From JBBRYW01 sp038253945 (GTDB lineage: Bacteria > Actinomycetota > Thermoleophilia > Gaiellales > Gaiellaceae), in the NCBI GenBank assembly GCA_038253945.1, contig JBBSGR010000001.1, positions 186,001-250,000 of the forward strand: a stretch of 64,000 nucleotides of DNA, written 5' to 3'. A program made the position numbers and the translations under genes. The notes beneath the pieces are model-generated. The model saw only the letters and a program-made list of their open reading frames with translations, ran no database searches and had not been told where the DNA came from. Positions 24,146-33,345 of this stretch are shown in pieces. Within the stretch, counting starts at the first letter, position 1; each line of letters opens with the position of its first letter.

Positions 24146-26667
24146 CCGAGAATCTCGCCAGGCGGCTGCTCGCCGGCTACCGCGTCGGGCTCGATCACAT
24201 CGGCGCTCTCGGCCTCGACGACCGGCGCGAGGCTCGAGACCCGCTCGCCCTCACGGAGCCTCATCACGATCACGCCCTGCGCCGAGCGCCCGGTGCGGCG
24301 GATGCCCTCTACAGGCATGCGAATCACGGTCCCGCCGGTCGAGATCAGCATCACGGCATACCCCTCGCGAATCACGTGGGCGCCGGCGAGCTGGCCCTTC
24401 GCCTCGGTCAGTTGAACCGTCTTGACTCCGAGCCCGCCGCGACCCTTCACCGGATACTCGTCGATCCGCGTCCGCTTACCGAAACCGTTCTCGGTTACGA
24501 CCAGCAGCTCAGCGTCGTTTCGCGCGATGCTGGCGTTGATGACCTCGTCTCCCGGCCGCAGTTTCATGCCGCGGACTCCTTCGGTCGACCGCCCCATCGG
24601 CCGCGCCTCGGTCTCGTGGAAGCGGATCGCCTGCCCCTTGCGCGAGACGAGCAGGATGTCCTCGTCACCGGTCGAGTGCAGGACATCGACCAGCTCGTCG
24701 TCCTCCCGGAGGCGAATCGCGATGATCCCGTCTGCCTTGAGCGGCGTGTTGTAGTCCTCGAAGCGAGTCTTCTTGACGACGCCCTTTCTCGTCGCCAGGA
24801 GGAGGTACTCGGCTTCGCGGAAATCGCGAGTCGCGATCACTGCGCGGGTCTTCTCGTCCTGCCGAAACGGCAGCAGGTTGACGATCGCCCGGCCTTTCGA
24901 CTGACGCGAGCCGAGTGGCAGCTCGTGCACCTTTAGCCGGTAGATCTTGCCGACCGAGGTGAAGAAGAGCAGGTAGTCGTGTGTCGAGGCGACGAACAGG
25001 TGCTCGATGTAGTCGTCGTCTTTCAGCTCCATCCCCATGACGCCGATCCCCCCGCGCCTCTGCTCGCGGTACGTCGTCACCGGGAGCCGCTTGATGTAGC
25101 CGGATCGCGTGATCGCGATCACCATGTCCTCCTCGGCGATCAGGTCCTCCAGGTCGAACTCGCCCTCGGCGGCGATGATCTCCGTCCGGCGATCGTCCGT
25201 CCGTCCGTAGATCTCCTTGATCTCGAGCAGCTCCTCCTTGATCAGGCCGTCGATCCGGGCGGGGTCGCCGAGGATCGCCCGTAGCTCGGCAATCCGCTCC
25301 TGTAGATCGGCGTACTCGTCCTCGATCTCCTTGCGCGCGAGGCCGGTCAGACGCGCCAGCCGCAGATCGAGAATCGCCTGTGCCTGGATCTCCGACAGCT
25401 CGAAGCTCGTCATCAGCCCGACACGCGCGCCGTCGGTGTCGGCCGCGCCGCGGATCAGCGCAATGACGGCGTCGAGATTGTCGAGCGCGATCAGGTAGCC
25501 CCGCAGGACGTGGGCGCGCTTTTCCGCCTGCCTCAGCTCGTACTTCGAGCGGCGGGTGACGATCTCGCGCTGGTAGTCGAGGTAGTGCCGGATCAGCTCG
25601 AGCAGCGAGAGCGTGCGCGGTACGTCCTCGACGAGCGCGACTGCGTTGTAGCCGAAGGTGTTCTGGAGCGGCGTGTGCTTGTAGAGCTTGTTGAGGACGA
25701 CCTGGGGTACGGCGTCCCGCTTGAGATCGATCTGGATCCGCATCCCGGACTTGTCCGAGTGATCCTGAACGTCGGAGATCTCGGGTAGCGTCTTCTCGAT
25801 CACGAGATCCGCGATCTTCCTGATCACGCCCCCGTCGCCGCCCTTCTTGACGCCGTAGGGAAGCTCGCTGACCACGATCGCGGTCTTGCCGCCACGTAGC
25901 TCCTCGATGTGGGCACGCGCACGCACGAGGATGCGACCACGACCCGACCGGTAGGCCTCGCGGATGCCCTCCCTGCCGAGGATGATTCCGCCCGTCGGAA
26001 AGTCGGGCCCCTTGACGAGCCGCGAGAGCCGGTCGACGTCGATCTCCGGCTCGTCGATCATCGCCAGGACGGCGTCGATCGTCTCGCCGAGGTGGTGCGG
26101 GGGCATGTTCGTGGCCATACCGACTGCGATCCCGGAGGCCCCGTTGACGAGCAGGTTCGGGAAGCGGGACGGCAGGACGGTCGGCTCGCGGCGAGACTCG
26201 TCGTAGTTCGGCTTGAAGTCGACCGTGTCCGCGTCGATGTCGCGCAGCAGCTCCGTGGCGATGCGTGAGAGGCGGCACTCGGTGTACCTCATCGCGGCAG
26301 CGGGATCGTCGTCGAGATTCCCGAAATTGCCCTGTCCGTCGACCAGCGGGTACCGCAGCGAGAACGGCTGCGCCATGCGTACGAGGGTGTCGTAGATCGC
26401 CGTGTCGCTGTGCGGGTGATATGAGCCCATCACGTCGCCGACGACCCGCGCGCACTTCTTGTACGGGCGGTTCGGCTGCATGCCCGCCTCGTGCATCCCG
26501 AACAGGACACGGCGGTGAACCGGCTTCAAGCCGTCTCGAACATCGGGCAGAGCGCGCGAGACGATCACGCTCATCGCGTAGTCGAGGAAGCTCGAGCGCA
26601 TCTCCTGCTCGAGCTCACGCGGCTCGATGCGCCCAGCCCCGAGCGGGCCGGTCCCTAGCTCAGACAC
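24142..26667 (-). CDS. gyrA: DNA gyrase subunit A
   Basis: 841 residues. The catalytic Tyr128 lies in AMRYTECRLS. The quinolone-determining region reads YHPHSDTAIYD (83-93), and the C-terminal beta-pinwheel carries the GyrA-box-like segment QRRGGIGVMG. Thr89 aligns with E. coli Ser83 and Asp93 with Asp87. Ser87 stands where E. coli has Gly81. With GyrB it introduces negative supercoils. It is the last gene of the dnaA-side operon, 24 bases after gyrB. Confidence 0.97.
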   Translation of the reverse strand: MSELGTGPLGAGRIEPRELEQEMRSSFLDYAMSVIVSRALPDVRDGLKPVHRRVLFGMHEAGMQPNRPYKKCARVVGDVMGSYHPHSDTAIYDTLVRMAQPFSLRYPLVDGQGNFGNLDDDPAAAMRYTECRLSRIATELLRDIDADTVDFKPNYDESRREPTVLPSRFPNLLVNGASGIAVGMATNMPPHHLGETIDAVLAMIDEPEIDVDRLSRLVKGPDFPTGGIILGREGIREAYRSGRGRILVRARAHIEELRGGKTAIVVSELPYGVKKGGDGGVIRKIADLVIEKTLPEISDVQDHSDKSGMRIQIDLKRDAVPQVVLNKLYKHTPLQNTFGYNAVALVEDVPRTLSLLELIRHYLDYQREIVTRRSKYELRQAEKRAHVLRGYLIALDNLDAVIALIRGAADTDGARVGLMTSFELSEIQAQAILDLRLARLTGLARKEIEDEYADLQERIAELRAILGDPARIDGLIKEELLEIKEIYGRTDDRRTEIIAAEGEFDLEDLIAEEDMVIAITRSGYIKRLPVTTYREQRRGGIGVMGMELKDDDYIEHLFVASTHDYLLFFTSVGKIYRLKVHELPLGSRQSKGRAIVNLLPFRQDEKTRAVIATRDFREAEYLLLATRKGVVKKTRFEDYNTPLKADGIIAIRLREDDELVDVLHSTGDEDILLVSRKGQAIRFHETEARPMGRSTEGVRGMKLRPGDEVINASIARNDAELLVVTENGFGKRTRIDEYPVKGRGGLGVKTVQLTEAKGQLAGAHVIREGYAVMLISTGGTVIRMPVEGIRRTGRSAQGVIVMRLREGERVSSLAPVVEAESADVIEPDAVAGEQPPGEILG

Positions 26668-26691
26668 GTCCTACTCCCCCGGTTAGCGACC

Positions 26692-29091
26692 TTAGACATC
26701 GAGGAATCTCACGTCGCGGGCGTTCTGCTCGATGAACTCGCGGCGCGGCTCGACCTGATCGCCCATGAGCTTCGAGAAGATCTCGTCTGTGGTCGCGGCG
26801 TCCTCGACGTCGACTCGGATCAGCATCCGGTGGGCGGGATCCATCGTCGTGTCGCGCAGCTCGTCGGCGTTCATCTCGCCCAGGCCCTTGAAGCGGCTCA
26901 CCTGCGTGCCCTCCTTCGCCAGGGCGAGCGCCCCGTCTCGCAGCGCGGCGAAGGTGGGCGCTTCCGCGCTCTTCTTGCCGTGAACGATCCGAAACGGCGG
27001 GCGGCCGACGATCGAGGCGAGCTTCGCGTACGCCCGGCGCAGATTCATATACACCGGTGAGGCGAGCAACTCCGCAGGGACCGTGACGAACGAGGCCGCA
27101 CTCGTCTCGCGCTCGACCACCCTCGCACGAAAGCTCTCGAGGTCGTGCTCGACCACCTCGACGTCGTACCCGTCGGCGTCGAGGCCGGCCAGCGCCTGCG
27201 CGACCTCCGGTGGAGCCGGGGTGTCGAGCTCGACGAGGCGGTGCGTGACCACGAAGTCAGCCGGTGCGCTGCCGAAGTCGGCGCGGAGCCGTTGCAGCCA
27301 GCCGTCGAACTCGGTGAGCCCGCGCGTGAAGCGGCTCCAGCGAGCCTCGGTGAAGGGGGCTTCCTCACCTCCGAAGTCCACGATCGTCATGTCCTTCACC
27401 CGCTCGCGCACCAGCAGGTCCTCGAACTGGGACTCCTTCTCGACGTACTGCTCCTGGTTGCCGAACTTGACGCGGTACAGAGGCGGGACCGCGATGTAGA
27501 TGTGGCCGCGCTCGACGAGCTCGGCCATGTTCCGGTAAAGAAACGTCAGGATCAGAGTGCGGATGTGCGAGCCGTCGACGTCGGCGTCCGTCATCACGAT
27601 CACGCGGTGGTAGCGAAGCTTGGAGATGTCGAACTCGTCGCCGATGCCCGTGCCGATCGCGGTGATCATCGCCTGGATCTCGAGGTTCGAGAGCACCTTG
27701 TTGATGCGGTTCTTCTCGGCGTTGATCACCTTGCCCCGCAGCGGCAAGATCGCCTGGTAGGTGCGGTCGCGAGCGTCCTTTGCCGATCCGCCCGCCGAGT
27801 TTCCCTCGACGAGGTAGAGCTCGGCGGATTCCGGGTCATTGATCTGACAGTCCGCCAGCTTGCCCGGAAGTGAAGCGCTGTCGAGGGCGCCCTTACGCCG
27901 CGTCAGCTCCCGCGCCTTGCGCGCGGCCTGGCGAGCGCGGGAAGCCTGAATCGCCTTCATGATCACTTGCTTGGCCTCGTTCGGGTTCTCCTCGAAGAAC
28001 TCGGCGAGCTTCTGGTTCACGGTCTGCTCGACGAGGCCGCGCACCCACGGGTTGCCGAGCTTCGTCTTGGTCTGGCCCTCGAACTGCGGCTCGCGAAGCT
28101 TCACCGAGATGACTGCCGCGAGACCCTCACGAACGTCCTCGCCGTCGAGATTGTCCTCCCTGTCCTTCAGGAAGCTCTTCTCGCGCGCGTACTTGTTCAG
28201 CGTGCCGGTCAACGCGCCCTTGAAGCCGGAGAGGTGCGTCCCGCCCTCGTGCGTGTTGATGTTGTTGGCGAACGTGTAGACCGACTCCTGGTACGAGGAG
28301 TTCCACTGCATCGCCACCTCGACTGCGCCCTCGCCCGCATCGCCCTCGAAGTAGACGACGTGCTTGTGAATCGCGTCCTTCGCCGCGTTGACGTGCTTGA
28401 CGAAATCCTGGATCCCGCCCTCGTAGTGGAACTCGACCCGCTCGCCCCCGGCGCGCTCGTCCGTCAGGACGATCCGCAGCCCACGCGTGAGGAAGGCGTA
28501 TTCGCGCAGACGTTGGGCGAGCGTCTCGGCGGAGAAATCGAACTCGTCGGCGTCGTCGAAGATCTCGGCGTCCGCCAGGAACGAGATCGTCGTCCCGGTC
28601 TCGCCCGGGGCCGCCTCGCCCACCACCTCCATCTCCGTCGTGGGCACGCCGCGGGCGAACTCTTGGCGGTAGATCTTCTCGTCGCGGCGCACCTCGGCGA
28701 CGAGCCACTCCGAGAGCGCGTTGACGACGGACACGCCGACCCCGTGCAGTCCGCCCGAGACCTTGTAGCCGTCGCCGCCGAACTTGCCTCCGGCGTGGAG
28801 CTTCGTCAAGACGACCGTCAGAGCCGGCAGGCCCTGCTCCTCCATCACGTCGATCGGGATGCCCGAGCCGTAGTCGCGCACCGTCACGGAGTTGTCGGGA
28901 TGAAGCGTGAGCTCGATCCGGTCGTTACGCCCGGCGAGGGCTTCGTCGACTGCGTTGTCGAGAACTTCGTAGACGAGGTGGTGGAGACCGCGCGAGCCGG
29001 TTGACCCGATGTACATACCGGGCCGGAGCCGCACCGGCTCCAGGCCCTCCAGAACCGTGATGTCCTTAGCGGTATAGGTGCTTTCAGCCAT
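26692..29091 (-). CDS. gyrB: DNA gyrase subunit B, long form with insertion
   Basis: 799 residues from ATG 29091. This start has AGGGA seven bases upstream, so I preferred it to the TTG at 29106. The GHKL ATPase begins at LRPGMYIGSTG, and the TOPRIM region contains the EGNSAGGSAK and MTDADVDGSHI acidic residues. The C terminus has FKGLGEMNADEL. Between TOPRIM and FKGLGE lie about 166 residues (568-733), comparable to the insertion in Gram-negative GyrB and absent from the usual 640-690-residue Gram-positive forms. Confidence 0.97.
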   Translation of the reverse strand: MAESTYTAKDITVLEGLEPVRLRPGMYIGSTGSRGLHHLVYEVLDNAVDEALAGRNDRIELTLHPDNSVTVRDYGSGIPIDVMEEQGLPALTVVLTKLHAGGKFGGDGYKVSGGLHGVGVSVVNALSEWLVAEVRRDEKIYRQEFARGVPTTEMEVVGEAAPGETGTTISFLADAEIFDDADEFDFSAETLAQRLREYAFLTRGLRIVLTDERAGGERVEFHYEGGIQDFVKHVNAAKDAIHKHVVYFEGDAGEGAVEVAMQWNSSYQESVYTFANNINTHEGGTHLSGFKGALTGTLNKYAREKSFLKDREDNLDGEDVREGLAAVISVKLREPQFEGQTKTKLGNPWVRGLVEQTVNQKLAEFFEENPNEAKQVIMKAIQASRARQAARKARELTRRKGALDSASLPGKLADCQINDPESAELYLVEGNSAGGSAKDARDRTYQAILPLRGKVINAEKNRINKVLSNLEIQAMITAIGTGIGDEFDISKLRYHRVIVMTDADVDGSHIRTLILTFLYRNMAELVERGHIYIAVPPLYRVKFGNQEQYVEKESQFEDLLVRERVKDMTIVDFGGEEAPFTEARWSRFTRGLTEFDGWLQRLRADFGSAPADFVVTHRLVELDTPAPPEVAQALAGLDADGYDVEVVEHDLESFRARVVERETSAASFVTVPAELLASPVYMNLRRAYAKLASIVGRPPFRIVHGKKSAEAPTFAALRDGALALAKEGTQVSRFKGLGEMNADELRDTTMDPAHRMLIRVDVEDAATTDEIFSKLMGDQVEPRREFIEQNARDVRFLDV

Positions 29092-29151
29092 AAAAAATCC
29101 CTGCAAATAAGCGCTTGCAGGTTGGCCGAATGGTAGCAGAAGCGCCGGTCG

Positions 29152-29589
29152 TCACCGGGCGCGGGCGAGCGCTGCCGCGACGGCGCGGGCGATGTGCAAA
29201 CGAAGCTCGGCGTCCGACACCGAGCAGGCGAGCTCGCGCGCTTTCGCGAGCTCCTCCGGCGTGGGCTCAGCGGGAGCGGCGGGGGCGAGCTGCTCGGGCT
29301 CGCCGGCCGGCTCCGGAATGCGTCCGGGGGCAAAAACGACCTTGTCCGGAGCCTCCGCGCCGAACGCTGCTTTGAGCCGCTCGAGCACCATCGCCTGCAG
29401 ATTCGCGAGCTCGAAGGCCCAAGCCGACGAGCTTGTCGCAACATGGAGCGTCCCGTCGCGGCCGATACGGGCGGGCCACGCATTGCGGGCAATCTGCTCC
29501 CCCAGAGCGGCCGCCCAGCCGGAGACGAGGTCGGGCATCCCGGGCTGCGCCCCGAACCGCCGCAGCTCGCGCCGGACGTCAGCCGTCAA
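29152..29589 (-). CDS. dciA: DciA-like helicase loader (DUF721)
   Basis: 145 residues from TTG 29589, overlapping the recF stop as TTGA. The N-terminal domain LVSGWAAALGEQIARNAWPARI...LHVATSSSAWAFELANLQ is the DciA/DUF721 fold. A proline-alanine-rich linker (residues about 90-110) and a helical tail follow. DciA loads the replicative helicase in bacteria lacking DnaC/DnaI. The position between recF and gyrB is the standard actinobacterial one. It lies 60 bases before gyrB. Confidence 0.85.
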   Translation of the reverse strand: MTADVRRELRRFGAQPGMPDLVSGWAAALGEQIARNAWPARIGRDGTLHVATSSSAWAFELANLQAMVLERLKAAFGAEAPDKVVFAPGRIPEPAGEPEQLAPAAPAEPTPEELAKARELACSVSDAELRLHIARAVAAALARAR

Positions 29590-30659
29590 CCGTTCCAGGA
29601 TCCCTCCCGCGCTCGTCCAGGGACCACCTCGACCAGCTGGGCGGGGTCGGCCGGGATCCCAGCCGTGCTCGCGGCCGTGATCAGCACCTGGCCGCGCACC
29701 CCTACGCGTTCGAGCAGCGAGGCGCGGCGGGACGCGTCGAGCTCCGAGAGGACGTCGTCCAGCAGCAAGAGCGGAGCGGAGCCTCGCCGCTCGGCGATCA
29801 GATCGCTCTCTGCGATCAGGAGCGCGAGCACGGCGAGCCGCTGCTCGCCCTGCGAGCCGAAGCTGCGCAGCTCCCGTTTACCTGAGGCGATCGTCACGTC
29901 GTCGAGGTGCGGGCCAGCGCCAGTCGTCCCGCGCTCGACGTCGCGCTCGATTCGCGCGTCGAGCACCTGCCGCGTCGGCGGCTCGCCGCTATACGCCAAG
30001 CTCCCGTCGCGAAGCCCGAGCTCGTCCGCCCGCTCGGCGAACAGCGGCCCGAGCTCGTCGAGCAGCCCCAGCCTGGCGAGGACGAGATCCGTGCCGAGCG
30101 ATACAACTCGCTCCGTCCAGGGCTCGACCGCTTGCAAGGTCGAGAAGCCGGCGCTGACCCGGCGCAGGGAGGCGTTCCGCTGCGCCAGCGAAGCCGCGTA
30201 CTCCACCGCGAGCGCACCCCGTGCCGGGGCGATGCGCCCTAGTGCCCGGTCGAAGTAAGCTCGCCGAGCGGACGGCCCGCCTTTGACGATCGCGAGCCTG
30301 TCCGGCGTGAACACGAGCACCGCCATACGTGACCGCAACTCTTCCGCCGTGCGAAGAGCAGCGCCGTTCAGGCGCGCTCGCCTCCCTTCGCCTCGGCGCA
30401 GGGTCAGGTCGGCGGCGACCGCGACGCCCGCCTGCTCGCCGACTACGGCGGTCCGGCTCCAGCTTTCGCCGAAGCGGATCACCTCGGCGTCGACGCGAGT
30501 GCGCGGCGAGAATCCCTGGCACGTCAGGTGCACCGCCTCGAGCAAGTTCGTCTTTCCCGCGCCGTTCGCGCCGGTGATGAGGACGACGCCCGGCTCGAGC
30601 GCGAGCTCGAGCTGCTCGTATGAGCGGAAGTTGCGAAGCGACAGCGTTCGGACGATCAG
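29586..30659 (-). CDS. recF: DNA replication and repair protein RecF, CTG start
   Basis: About 357 residues. The N terminus reads VRTLSLRNFRSYEQLEL followed by Walker A GANGAGKTNLLEA; the signature and Walker B region LLLLDDVLSELD lies near the end. No ATG, GTG or TTG occurs in frame ahead of the Walker motif. The first TTG lies inside it (30545) and would give a headless protein. The CTG at 30659 overlaps the dnaN stop as CTGA and starts two codons before the conserved VRTL, so I use it. RecF loads RecA at gaps via RecOR. Confidence 0.92.
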   Translation of the reverse strand: MIVRTLSLRNFRSYEQLELALEPGVVLITGANGAGKTNLLEAVHLTCQGFSPRTRVDAEVIRFGESWSRTAVVGEQAGVAVAADLTLRRGEGRRARLNGAALRTAEELRSRMAVLVFTPDRLAIVKGGPSARRAYFDRALGRIAPARGALAVEYAASLAQRNASLRRVSAGFSTLQAVEPWTERVVSLGTDLVLARLGLLDELGPLFAERADELGLRDGSLAYSGEPPTRQVLDARIERDVERGTTGAGPHLDDVTIASGKRELRSFGSQGEQRLAVLALLIAESDLIAERRGSAPLLLLDDVLSELDASRRASLLERVGVRGQVLITAASTAGIPADPAQLVEVVPGRAREGSWNG

Positions 30660-31786
30660 CCTGCGAGGCGGATCGGCATGATCAGATAGGAGAAGTCGCC
30701 GCTCGGCGAGCGGATCAACCCCGGCCGAAGCGGGCTGATCAACCGGAGCCGCACTTCGTCTTCCGACACCGACTCGATCCCGTCGCGCAGGAACTCGGCG
30801 TTGAACCCCATCTCGATCGGCTCCCCCGCAAATTGCACGGACATCGACTCTCGCGCTTCACCAACGTCCTGCGTCTGAGCCGAGACGGTGAGCTCTCCGT
30901 CGGCGAATCGAAGCCTGAGCGGCGAGTTGCGCTGAGCGAGAACCGCAGTCCGGCGAACAACGTCGAGGAATTCGGCGCGCGGTAGCGAGAGCTCGTGCTC
31001 GAAGGTCTCGGGAATGAGCTGCTTGTAGTTCGGGAACTGTCCATCGATCCGTCGTGTCGTCAAGCAAATCTCGCCCGTCGTGAAGACGACGTGATTTTCG
31101 TGAATGCCGAGTTGCAATCCATCCCCGCTCTGAGCGATGCGAGCGAGCTCGGTCAGTGCGCGGGCCGGAACGATGGCCTCGAGATCCGGCGTCTCGCCGG
31201 CAATGTCAGTCTCTTTCACCGACAAGCGGTAGGAGTCGGTTGCAGCCATCACGAGCTTGCCGTTCTCGAAGCGGATGAGAACTCCGGTCAACACTGGTCT
31301 CGACTCGTCGCGCGAAGCCGCGCGGCTGACACGGGCGGTTGTCGCCAGCAACGCTTCGCGATCTACGGTGTTCAGCTGAGCCGACTCGACATCCGGCAGC
31401 TTCGGAAAGTCCTCGGCGCTGTATGTGTTCAACCCGTAGCTGGCGGAGCCGCAACGGATGTGAGCGATACCGTCCTCCACGTGATGCTCGATCTCGACCT
31501 CGTTGTCGGGCAGTAAGCGACTGAGCTCGTTCAGCAAGCGACCCGGCACGACCACCGACCCCTCACCTTCGACCTCGGCGGCGAAAGAGGCGCGAAGCGA
31601 CAGCTCCATGTCAGTCGCGGCGAGGGTGACACGACCGGCCTCCCCCCGTAACAGCACGCCGGAGAGAATCTGCACGGCGGCGCGGGAGGACGCGGCCCTC
31701 GTCACGACGGCGAGCCGCTGGATGAGCTCGTCGCGGGCACACGTGATCTTCACAGAAGACCCCACTGCAGTTTCTATCTCGATCAT
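30656..31786 (-). CDS. dnaN: DNA polymerase III sliding clamp (beta subunit)
   Basis: 376 residues, the usual length. The typical N terminus MxIxCARDELIQRLAVVTRA is preceded by about a dozen extra residues. I kept ATG 31786 because GAAGGG precedes it at a suitable distance. Three clamp repeats are evident, including LAATDMELSL and FNAEFLRDGIESV, ending in the conserved LIMPIRL. It forms the ring that tethers polymerase and links to RecF downstream. Confidence 0.96.
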   Translation of the reverse strand: MIEIETAVGSSVKITCARDELIQRLAVVTRAASSRAAVQILSGVLLRGEAGRVTLAATDMELSLRASFAAEVEGEGSVVVPGRLLNELSRLLPDNEVEIEHHVEDGIAHIRCGSASYGLNTYSAEDFPKLPDVESAQLNTVDREALLATTARVSRAASRDESRPVLTGVLIRFENGKLVMAATDSYRLSVKETDIAGETPDLEAIVPARALTELARIAQSGDGLQLGIHENHVVFTTGEICLTTRRIDGQFPNYKQLIPETFEHELSLPRAEFLDVVRRTAVLAQRNSPLRLRFADGELTVSAQTQDVGEARESMSVQFAGEPIEMGFNAEFLRDGIESVSEDEVRLRLISPLRPGLIRSPSGDFSYLIMPIRLAG

Positions 31787-31941
31787 TTAAAAACCCTTCG
31801 TAGTAGTAATAAGGAGTGTGAACAACGTGGAAGACGTCCTCTAGCCCGCACCCCGGTTCGCGTTGCCGGTGGGGGTAACAATGGGGAGAATGCTCGTCTT
31901 TCGACACCCATCACGGGATCTCACGTCTTGTCCACAACCAC
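31787..31941. promoter_or_regulatory. dnaA-dnaN intergenic region with two DnaA-box-like sites
   Basis: 155 bases. TTGTCCACA lies at 31928-31936 on the plus strand, and TTGTTCACA lies at 31817-31825 read on the minus strand (plus strand TGTGAACAA). Both match TTNTNCACA. A short AT-rich run (TTTTTAAATG on the minus strand) adjoins the dnaN start. This may be a second part of a bipartite origin or a DnaA-controlled dnaN promoter. Confidence 0.55.
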
Positions 31942-33345
31942 TCACGTCGCTTGCTTGATCCTGCGTGTGAGGTCCTGAACGAGGTCCCAGACGGAACGGT
32001 CCTCCTTCATCAGGCGCGATATCTTCGATGTCGCGTGGATCACGGTGGTGTGGTCGCGACCACCGAACTCGCGGCCGATCTTGGGCAGCGAGGAATCCGT
32101 GAGCTCACGCGACAGGTACATCGCAACCTGGCGAGGATAGACGATGTTCTGGGAGCGTCTGTCTCCACAGAGCTCGCTGACCGAGAGGCTGAAGCGATCC
32201 GACACGAGGCGCTGAATCTCCTCGATCGAGACCCGCGCTGAATCGGAGTGCGGAAAGACGTCCTTCAGGACATCCTGCGCCAACTGGAGAGTGAGCGCGC
32301 GCCCGGTTAGCGAGGCGAACGCGACCACGCGAGTGAGGGCGCCCTCGAGCTCACGGATGTTTGTCGCGATGCGGCTGGCGAGGAAGGTCAGCACTTGAGG
32401 GTCGCCGATGTCAGTGCGATCGGTGTGCACCTTCTTGCGGAGAATCGCGATCCGGGTTTCGAGGTCCGGGGGTTGGACGTCGGTGATGAGCCCCCACTCG
32501 AAGCGAGAGCGCAGCCTGTCCTCGAGCGCAGAGATGTCGCGCGGTGGCCGGTCGGACGACATGATGATCTGCTTCCCGGCCTCGTGGAGGCTGTTGAACG
32601 TGTGGAAGAACTCTTCCTGGATCCGCTCTTTGTTCTCGAAGAACTGGACGTCGTCCAGGAGTAAGACGTCGTAGCCGCGGTAGCGATGCTTGAACCCCTC
32701 GATCCGTTTGTCGCGCAGGGAGTTGATGAAGTCGTTCATGAACGTCTCGCTCGTTACGTAGCGGACGGACAGGTCTCCCGAGTGCTCGCTCGTGTAGTGC
32801 GCGATCGCCTGGAGCAGGTGCGTCTTGCCGAGCCCCGTGCCGCCGTAGATGAAGAGCGGGTTGTAGGCCTGCGCAGGCGCCTCTGCCACTGCTAGCGCTG
32901 CAGCGTGGGCGAACCGGTTGGACGAGCCGATCACGAAGAGGTCGAAGCTGTACTTCGGGTTTAGATTCGAGAGGGCGCGGCTCCGCTGATCGGGCCGAAC
33001 CGTACGGTCCCGCGTCTCGCCCGCCGTGGCCGGTGATTCGGCGACCGTGATCTGAACCCGCCGTCGCTGTCCAGTCACGTCGCGGACGGCAGCTCGGATC
33101 AGGCCGCGAAAGTGCCCCTCGATCCATTCGCGCGTGAAGTCGTTCGGCACCGTCAGTACGAACGCCTCCTCGGAAAGCTCTCGCGCCCGCGTCTCGCCGA
33201 ACCACGTCTGGTAGGTCGCTTCGTTCAAGGCGTCACGAAGCCGCGCGGCAACCTCGCTCCAGAGCCTCTCGGCCGAGAGGCCCTCCGCAGACTTTCCGCC
33301 GCTCGACTTCCCATCGTTCGTGATCCCCAAGGCGGGCACGAGCAT
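31942..33345 (-). CDS. dnaA: chromosomal replication initiator protein DnaA
   Basis: 467 residues from ATG 33345; the longer open frame crosses the origin. Domain I includes LWSEVAARLRDAL and YQTWFGETRA. The AAA+ domain begins at YSFDLFVIGSSNRFAHAAAL and has Walker A GGTGLGKTH and Walker B LLLDDVQFF. Domain IV contains the DnaA-box recognition signature GREFGGRDHTTVIHA. It initiates replication by binding the boxes on either side of its own gene, which probably also regulate it. Confidence 0.97.
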   Translation of the reverse strand: MLVPALGITNDGKSSGGKSAEGLSAERLWSEVAARLRDALNEATYQTWFGETRARELSEEAFVLTVPNDFTREWIEGHFRGLIRAAVRDVTGQRRRVQITVAESPATAGETRDRTVRPDQRSRALSNLNPKYSFDLFVIGSSNRFAHAAALAVAEAPAQAYNPLFIYGGTGLGKTHLLQAIAHYTSEHSGDLSVRYVTSETFMNDFINSLRDKRIEGFKHRYRGYDVLLLDDVQFFENKERIQEEFFHTFNSLHEAGKQIIMSSDRPPRDISALEDRLRSRFEWGLITDVQPPDLETRIAILRKKVHTDRTDIGDPQVLTFLASRIATNIRELEGALTRVVAFASLTGRALTLQLAQDVLKDVFPHSDSARVSIEEIQRLVSDRFSLSVSELCGDRRSQNIVYPRQVAMYLSRELTDSSLPKIGREFGGRDHTTVIHATSKISRLMKEDRSVWDLVQDLTRRIKQAT

